This document shows positions 58,452 to 64,000 of a stretch of DNA of 64,000 nucleotides, piece after piece. How positions within the stretch are numbered: the stretch's first letter is position 1; each line of letters begins with the position of its first letter. The position numbers and the translations under genes were made by a program. The notes beneath the pieces were generated by a model. The model did not search any database. It worked only from the letters and a program-made list of their open reading frames with translations, and was not told the DNA's origin. This DNA comes from Alteromonas confluentis (GTDB lineage: Bacteria > Pseudomonadota > Gammaproteobacteria > Enterobacterales > Alteromonadaceae): positions 1-64,000 of the forward strand of contig NZ_MDHN01000025.1 in assembly GCF_001757105.1 (NCBI RefSeq). The letters run 5' to 3'.

Positions 58452-60443
58452 TTATTTTGGGGCGAACGTGCTACCAGACGCGCTGCCCGGCCCCATCAGG
58501 CCATCTACAGGAGGAATGGCTGAGCGCGCTAGCTTCTCAAAAATACCAGAAGATTCACCCATTTGATGTTCGTAGATATAGCGATACGCCATTACCGCTT
58601 TAACGTAATTTCGGGTTTCTTTATAGGGAATGGTGTCGATCCAGATATCGGTTTCCATGGTCTTCCCTTCCGGAAGCCACTTCATTACCCGGCGCCATCC
58701 CGCATTGTAAGATGCGGAAACCAGCACCGGATTATCGCCCATTTTATCCATTAGGTAGCGTAAGTACTGCACTCCAAAATGCACATTCTGATCGGCATCG
58801 AAAAGTTCATCCGATGACACTTTTTTCTCAGCAATGTAACGGGCTGTACCTGGCATCAGTTGCATCAAACCGCGGGCACCGGTTGGCGAAACGGCGTCTA
58901 CCATGAAGGAACTTTCTCGACGTGCGATGGCCATGGCAAAGGCGGGCTGAATATCAAACGTGCGACCCACATCGTTAAAGCGATCGGCATACGCCATGGG
59001 AAAACGTTTCTCAACGTCATCCATAAACCCACTTTGCGTAAAACTGATTATTGCCTGATCAAACCAGCCCCACTCGTTAGCCAATAAGGCTGCATCTTTC
59101 ACCTGTGAGGTTTCCAACGATGTCACCATATAATGCCACTCACGTCGGGCATCGATTAACCGTCCGAGTTCCAGGAACTCTTTTGCCCGTTTGGCCGCTG
59201 GTCGGTTGGCGATCATCGCAATGGTTTCGTCGCTGCGAGGGGTTTCGGCATGCCGCAAAGTGGGCTGCTGATTCACCCGGGCGCTAGCCATAAAGCCGTA
59301 ATAGTGCCTTTCGCCAGCCAGTTTTCGGTAACGCTCTTCAGCCTGTTCGGGTAACCCAAGCGCTTCTAAACTGCGAGCTTCCCAGTAACGATATGCTTCA
59401 TCTTGCTGAATCGTTGCTGGCGCTTGTGCAATTAAATCCAGTACATCCTGCCAGCGCTCATGGCGCAGCAAATAAGACATATGCCAGCGTTTCACGTCTT
59501 CTGCAGCACCGTCGATATCTGCCCGCTTCAGCCATTCATCCGCCTCGGGTTCGTCGCCTATGGCTAAACTCAGCGCAATAGCCCGGCTAACATCGATATA
59601 CTGCTGCTTTGAAAACACATTGTAGGGCTGCCACAAATACCAGGCTTTAATTGCTGCCTTAGGGTCTTTCCAACCCAGCTTCTCCATGCCGTACGCCAGC
59701 ATTTTACTTTCTATTTGTTTGTTCTTAAGTGGGAAGCGCGACTTCTTTAATACCAGCGAAGATGAGGTACGAATTTGCAACCACAGATCGGCTAAGTAAT
59801 GTTTAGACAACGGCAACTTGCCTTTCAGATAAGGCACCAGTTTCGGGTTGCCTACCAAAGCGGCTTTTTCGATACGGCCGAGTATGAGGTCATCGGTTAG
59901 CCTGCCCGCTTTCTGCCAGCGACGAAATACCGGGTCGCATTCATCGGGTTGCGAGTCGCCTGCCAGCCAGAGTGGTTCGACTTTATCAAGCCAGTAGTCT
60001 GGCTGGGCGGCATCTTGTAATTGATACTGCAGATACTGACAGGTAATGGTGGTGCCCATGCCATCGCGGTAATTCGCCAGGAACGCTTTTTTCTCGTTAT
60101 GTTTAGCTAAATAGCGCAACCAGCGACCACGCAGACCATAGGTAAACGGCTGATTGTGATAATTCAGTAAGAACGCTTCGATATCGTCGCGGTGAGCCAT
60201 ATCCATGCGTTGATCAATTTGCTGACGCAATAGATACGGATAAAGAGGATAAGAAGACAAGGCTTCAACCTCGTCTTCAAGCTGTTTCACTTTTTGCCGA
60301 CTTGCACGACCAAGCTGCTTTTCGAGCGCAATAAATTGGGCTCGCTGTGCCGCTAACTCGGTTGTGTCCTGCGCGCTTGCTTTGCACGCAAATACACTCA
60401 GCCAGCTAACCAGAGCAAGGGAAGAAAACGTGAGACATTTCAT
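58452..60443 (-). CDS. slt: Soluble lytic murein transglycosylase Slt
   Basis: Slt is a periplasmic exo-acting transglycosylase that cuts glycan chains to 1,6-anhydro-muropeptides, which AmpG-type permeases import. From ATG 60443 it is 663 residues (E. coli 645) with a signal peptide (MKCLTFSSLALVSWLSVFAC ending ASA). A long helical superhelix ring fills about 30-480. The catalytic SLT domain (about 490-630) has AIARRESSFMVDAVSPTGAR with the catalytic Glu and GLMQLMPGTARYIA. An in-frame ATG at 60485 lies farther upstream and gives a less standard signal. No clear ribosome site is seen. It is divergent from fadB. Confidence 0.93.
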   Translation of the reverse strand: MKCLTFSSLALVSWLSVFACKASAQDTTELAAQRAQFIALEKQLGRASRQKVKQLEDEVEALSSYPLYPYLLRQQIDQRMDMAHRDDIEAFLLNYHNQPFTYGLRGRWLRYLAKHNEKKAFLANYRDGMGTTITCQYLQYQLQDAAQPDYWLDKVEPLWLAGDSQPDECDPVFRRWQKAGRLTDDLILGRIEKAALVGNPKLVPYLKGKLPLSKHYLADLWLQIRTSSSLVLKKSRFPLKNKQIESKMLAYGMEKLGWKDPKAAIKAWYLWQPYNVFSKQQYIDVSRAIALSLAIGDEPEADEWLKRADIDGAAEDVKRWHMSYLLRHERWQDVLDLIAQAPATIQQDEAYRYWEARSLEALGLPEQAEERYRKLAGERHYYGFMASARVNQQPTLRHAETPRSDETIAMIANRPAAKRAKEFLELGRLIDARREWHYMVTSLETSQVKDAALLANEWGWFDQAIISFTQSGFMDDVEKRFPMAYADRFNDVGRTFDIQPAFAMAIARRESSFMVDAVSPTGARGLMQLMPGTARYIAEKKVSSDELFDADQNVHFGVQYLRYLMDKMGDNPVLVSASYNAGWRRVMKWLPEGKTMETDIWIDTIPYKETRNYVKAVMAYRYIYEHQMGESSGIFEKLARSAIPPVDGLMGPGSASGSTFAPK

Positions 60444-60650
60444 GCGTGTAAACGCGAATACCTGCATTGAAAACCATCCAGCCAAACGAGTGAATGACAG
60501 AAATACAGCCAGCGAAAGGGGTTAAAATGAACAAAAAACAACCCAAAAAAGTAAATAACCGCTGGCGTACACCCAATTCTGTAACCATTATACAACCTGA
60601 CAATGCGAATTCGAGCTTGATTTTTGTGCTCCGCATCGCCACTTACAAAA

Positions 60651-60674
60651 AAATTTAAACGCTTGTTTGAATTT
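60651..60674. promoter_or_regulatory. PsrA-like operator upstream of fadBA
   Basis: AAATTTAAAC-GCTT-GTTTGAATTT is a near-perfect palindrome (9 of 10 positions per arm). Its core AAAC-N4-GTTTG fits the published PsrA consensus G/CAAAC-N2-4-GTTTG/C. PsrA is a TetR-type fatty-acid-responsive repressor of beta-oxidation genes in gammaproteobacteria. The site ends 3 bases before the predicted -35 of fadB. Confidence 0.65.
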
Positions 60675-60677
60675 TTG

Positions 60678-60705
60678 TTGAAATTTTTCGTGGCATTGTC
60701 ACAAT
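60678..60705 (+). promoter_or_regulatory. Candidate fadBA promoter
   Basis: TTGAAA (60678-60683; 5/6 match) and CACAAT (60700-60705; 4/6 match) are separated by 16 bases. The leader would be about 96 bases. The PsrA-like palindrome sits against the -35 box. Confidence 0.5.
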
Positions 60706-60807
60706 CAGGCCACCCTAACAGTTAGTCTAAGACATCCGATGAGACGATTTGTTGCACAATCGGTTGTTAAAACACTGACACCCTCGCTAAAGCCGAAGGA
60801 GACGAGA

Positions 60808-62958
60808 ATGATATACGAAGGCAAAAGTCTGACGGTTTCCCTGTCAGATGACGGAATTGCTGAACTGGTATTTGATGCCCCGGGATCAGTAAACAAGTTT
60901 GATCGCCAAACCGTGGCAGAGCTCGACGAAGCCACTGTAGCCATGGCCTCACACGGCGGTATTAAAGCTGCGGTAGTACGCAGCGGCAAATCCGCATTCA
61001 TCGTGGGTGCCGATATCACCGAATTCACTGCCATGTTCGAACAGCCCGAAGAAGAAGTACTCGGCTGGGTTGCTAACACCTCTCAGGTATTCGATCGCTT
61101 TGAAGATCTCCCCTTCCCAACCATCGCTGCGGTGAATGGTTTCGCCCTGGGCGGCGGCTGCGAGATGGCGTTAGCCTGTGATTTCCGTGTTGTTGATACC
61201 ACCGCATCTATTGGTTTACCAGAAGTGAAACTCGGCCTGATGCCAGGCTTTGGCGGTACCGTTAGACTACCCCGCTTGATTGGCTCAGACAACGCGCTGG
61301 AATGGATGACTACCGGCAAAGACCGTAAAGGTCCGCAAGCATTAAACGAAGGCGCGGTTGATGCGGTTGTAGCTCCAGAAAAATTACTCGACGCTGCGGT
61401 ATCGATGGTAGCTGACGCCGCTGCCGGCAAACTCGATTGGCAGTCACGTCGTGCTTCGAAAAAAGCGCCACTGCAATTAAACCAGAACGAAGCCATGATG
61501 AGCTTCTCTACTGCACAAGCTTTCGTTGCAGCCAAAGCGGGTAAACACTACCCAGCACCTCACATGATGGTAGAAACCGTGAAAAACGCCGCTGGTCTCG
61601 ACCGCGACGGAGCACTGAAACTAGAGAACGAAGGCTTTGTTAAACTGGCGAAAACCGATGCGGCCACAGCGCAAATCGGCATTTTCCTGGCCGACCAGCT
61701 GGTGAAAGGCAAAGGCAAGAAAATGGCCAAAGCCGCCACCAAAGAAGTGAAGCAAAACGCGGTACTCGGTGCTGGCATCATGGGGGGCGGTATTGCTTAT
61801 CAAAGCGCCTCAAAAGGCGTACCTGTGGTAATGAAAGATATCAATACCGCGGCACTGGACTTAGGTTTAAGCGAAGCAGCAAAAATTCTCAACAAAGGCA
61901 TGGAGCTTGGCAAGGTAGACGCGAAGAAAATGGCTGCCACGCTGAATGCTATTACGCCGTCACTTGAGTACAGCGCGATTAAAGATGCTGATGTTATTAT
62001 CGAAGCCGTTGTCGAAAACCCGAAAGTTAAAGGCATCGTGCTGAAAGAAACAGAAGAAGTGGTGGCAGACGATGCCATTATTTGTTCGAACACCTCGACA
62101 ATCTCTATTAATCAATTAGCTAAAAACCTCAGTAAGCCAGAGCGTTTCTGCGGTATGCACTTCTTTAACCCCGTACACCGCATGCCACTGGTAGAAATCA
62201 TCCGTGGCGAGAATACTACCGAAGACACCATCAATGCCGTGGTTGCCACCACATTGAAAATGGGCAAAACCCCGATTGTCGTAAACGACTGTCCGGGATT
62301 CCTGGTAAACCGCGTACTGTTCCCCTACTTTGCTGGTTTCAGCAAGCTGGTCCTCGATGGTGCCGACTTCGTTGCCGTAGACAAAGTAATGGAGAAAGAC
62401 TTTGGTTGGCCAATGGGCCCGGCTTACCTGCTTGATGTTGTAGGTATGGATACCGCCGATCATGCGGCCAGCGTAATGGCCGAAGGCATTCCAGAGCGCA
62501 TGGCGAAGGTGGATAACGACCCCGTTACGCTGCTTTATGAAGCATCGCGTTTAGGCCAGAAAAACAAAAAAGGCTTTTACAACTTCGGCACCGATAAGCG
62601 CGGTCGTCCAAGCAAAGAAGCGGCCGACGAGGCCTACGCACTCATCAAGCCACACAGCGCTGACGGTCAATCTTTCGATAAAGAAGAAATTATCGCCCGT
62701 TTGATGATTCCTATGGCCAATGAAGCGATTCGCTGCCTGGAAGAAGGCATTGTTGCCAGTGCGGCAGAAGCCGATATGGCGCTGCTTTATGGCTTGGGCT
62801 TCCCACCGTTCCGCGGCGGTATTTTCCGTTACATCGAAACCATGGGACTGGACAAGTTCGTGGCGCTTGCCGACAAGTACGCCCACCTTGGTCCTATTTA
62901 CCAGATCACCGACGGCGTGCGCCAGATGGCCGCTGACGGCAAATCGTATTTCGCGTAA
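60808..62958 (+). CDS. fadB: Fatty acid oxidation complex alpha subunit FadB
   Basis: FadB carries enoyl-CoA hydratase and 3-hydroxyacyl-CoA dehydrogenase steps of beta-oxidation in an alpha2-beta2 complex with FadA. From ATG 60808, with GAAGGAG upstream, it is 716 residues (E. coli 729). The hydratase/isomerase domain (about 1-190) has [30 protein letters not shown] and [16 protein letters not shown]. The NAD-binding domain starts near residue 315 with [38 protein letters not shown] and [10 protein letters not shown] follow. An in-frame ATG at 60739 adds 23 residues with no ribosome site. fadA follows after 18 bases. Confidence 0.97.
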   Translation: MIYEGKSLTVSLSDDGIAELVFDAPGSVNKFDRQTVAELDEATVAMASHGGIKAAVVRSGKSAFIVGADITEFTAMFEQPEEEVLGWVANTSQVFDRFEDLPFPTIAAVNGFALGGGCEMALACDFRVVDTTASIGLPEVKLGLMPGFGGTVRLPRLIGSDNALEWMTTGKDRKGPQALNEGAVDAVVAPEKLLDAAVSMVADAAAGKLDWQSRRASKKAPLQLNQNEAMMSFSTAQAFVAAKAGKHYPAPHMMVETVKNAAGLDRDGALKLENEGFVKLAKTDAATAQIGIFLADQLVKGKGKKMAKAATKEVKQNAVLGAGIMGGGIAYQSASKGVPVVMKDINTAALDLGLSEAAKILNKGMELGKVDAKKMAATLNAITPSLEYSAIKDADVIIEAVVENPKVKGIVLKETEEVVADDAIICSNTSTISINQLAKNLSKPERFCGMHFFNPVHRMPLVEIIRGENTTEDTINAVVATTLKMGKTPIVVNDCPGFLVNRVLFPYFAGFSKLVLDGADFVAVDKVMEKDFGWPMGPAYLLDVVGMDTADHAASVMAEGIPERMAKVDNDPVTLLYEASRLGQKNKKGFYNFGTDKRGRPSKEAADEAYALIKPHSADGQSFDKEEIIARLMIPMANEAIRCLEEGIVASAAEADMALLYGLGFPPFRGGIFRYIETMGLDKFVALADKYAHLGPIYQITDGVRQMAADGKSYFA

Positions 62959-64000
<1,042 letters not shown>

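Larger units (their letters stand above)
60444..60807. promoter_or_regulatory. slt/fadB divergent intergenic region
   Basis: These 364 bases hold no convincing gene. On the fadB side there are a palindromic operator (60651-60674), a sigma-70-like promoter (60678-60705) and the ribosome site GAAGGAG. The slt side is AT-rich with no box I can name. Confidence 0.6.

Overview
The window looks like chromosomal DNA of a marine gammaproteobacterium of the order Alteromonadales, most likely Alteromonadaceae. This rests on gene content and order (parE-yqiA-cpdA-yqiB-nudF/tolC, rapA-rluA, rppH-ptsP-lgt-thyA with divergent mutH, ftsB-ispD-ispF-truD-surE-pcm-yqaA-nlpD-rpoS, rplU-rpmA-obgE/ispB, pepQ/fadBA), on the protein sequences, and on a PEP-CTERM system. 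Base composition looks even. I see no rRNA, tRNA, insertion sequence, prophage or CRISPR array. Coding density is high, and most genes are housekeeping genes in conserved blocks.

Layout. 0-6 kb: parE, then yqiA, cpdA, yqiB and nudF on the minus strand, with tolC divergent. 6-10 kb: a 54-residue coiled-coil protein, a NaChBac-type voltage-gated channel with an acidic selectivity filter, and the large PEP-CTERM-associated TPR lipoprotein PrsT. 10-16 kb: DEAD-box helicase csdA, siroheme synthase cysG, a secreted transglutaminase-like protein, and a PIN-PhoH ATPase. 16-17.4 kb: a toxin-antitoxin pair (ParD-like antitoxin, zeta-like kinase toxin) with a visible autoregulatory operator. 17.5-24 kb: rapA, rluA, a DUF3530 protein, a small unknown and an AmpG-like permease. 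24-28 kb: a signalling cluster made of a hybrid sensor kinase without the usual phosphoacceptor His, a PAS-GGDEF protein and a REC-CheC protein. 28-34.4 kb: thyA, lgt, a TauE-like exporter, ptsP and rppH, with divergent mutH.

34.4-45.6 kb: a membrane-anchored AraC-like protein, YgiF triphosphatase, a TIGR04211 SH3 protein, a long PutA without a DNA-binding domain, a Cache chemoreceptor and a TIGR03545 protein. 45.6-52.2 kb: the ftsB to rpoS block. 52.2-56.1 kb: folA-obgE and rpmA-rplU on the minus strand, and ispB on the plus strand. 56.3-64 kb: a PEP-CTERM protein, pepQ, slt and fadBA; fadA runs off the right edge.

How the genes work together. Lipid, isoprenoid and wall genes (lgt, ispD/F/B, slt, nlpD, ampG-like, tolC) serve the envelope. 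RpoS with nlpD, pcm and surE forms the stationary-phase block. PrsT and the PEP-CTERM protein, 46 kb apart, point to an exosortase and exopolysaccharide locus elsewhere in the genome. The parts most worth a second look are the toxin-antitoxin pair and its operator, the channel filter, the His-less hybrid kinase with its convergent overlap, the PsrA-like operator at fadBA and the long hairpin between rpoS and folA.
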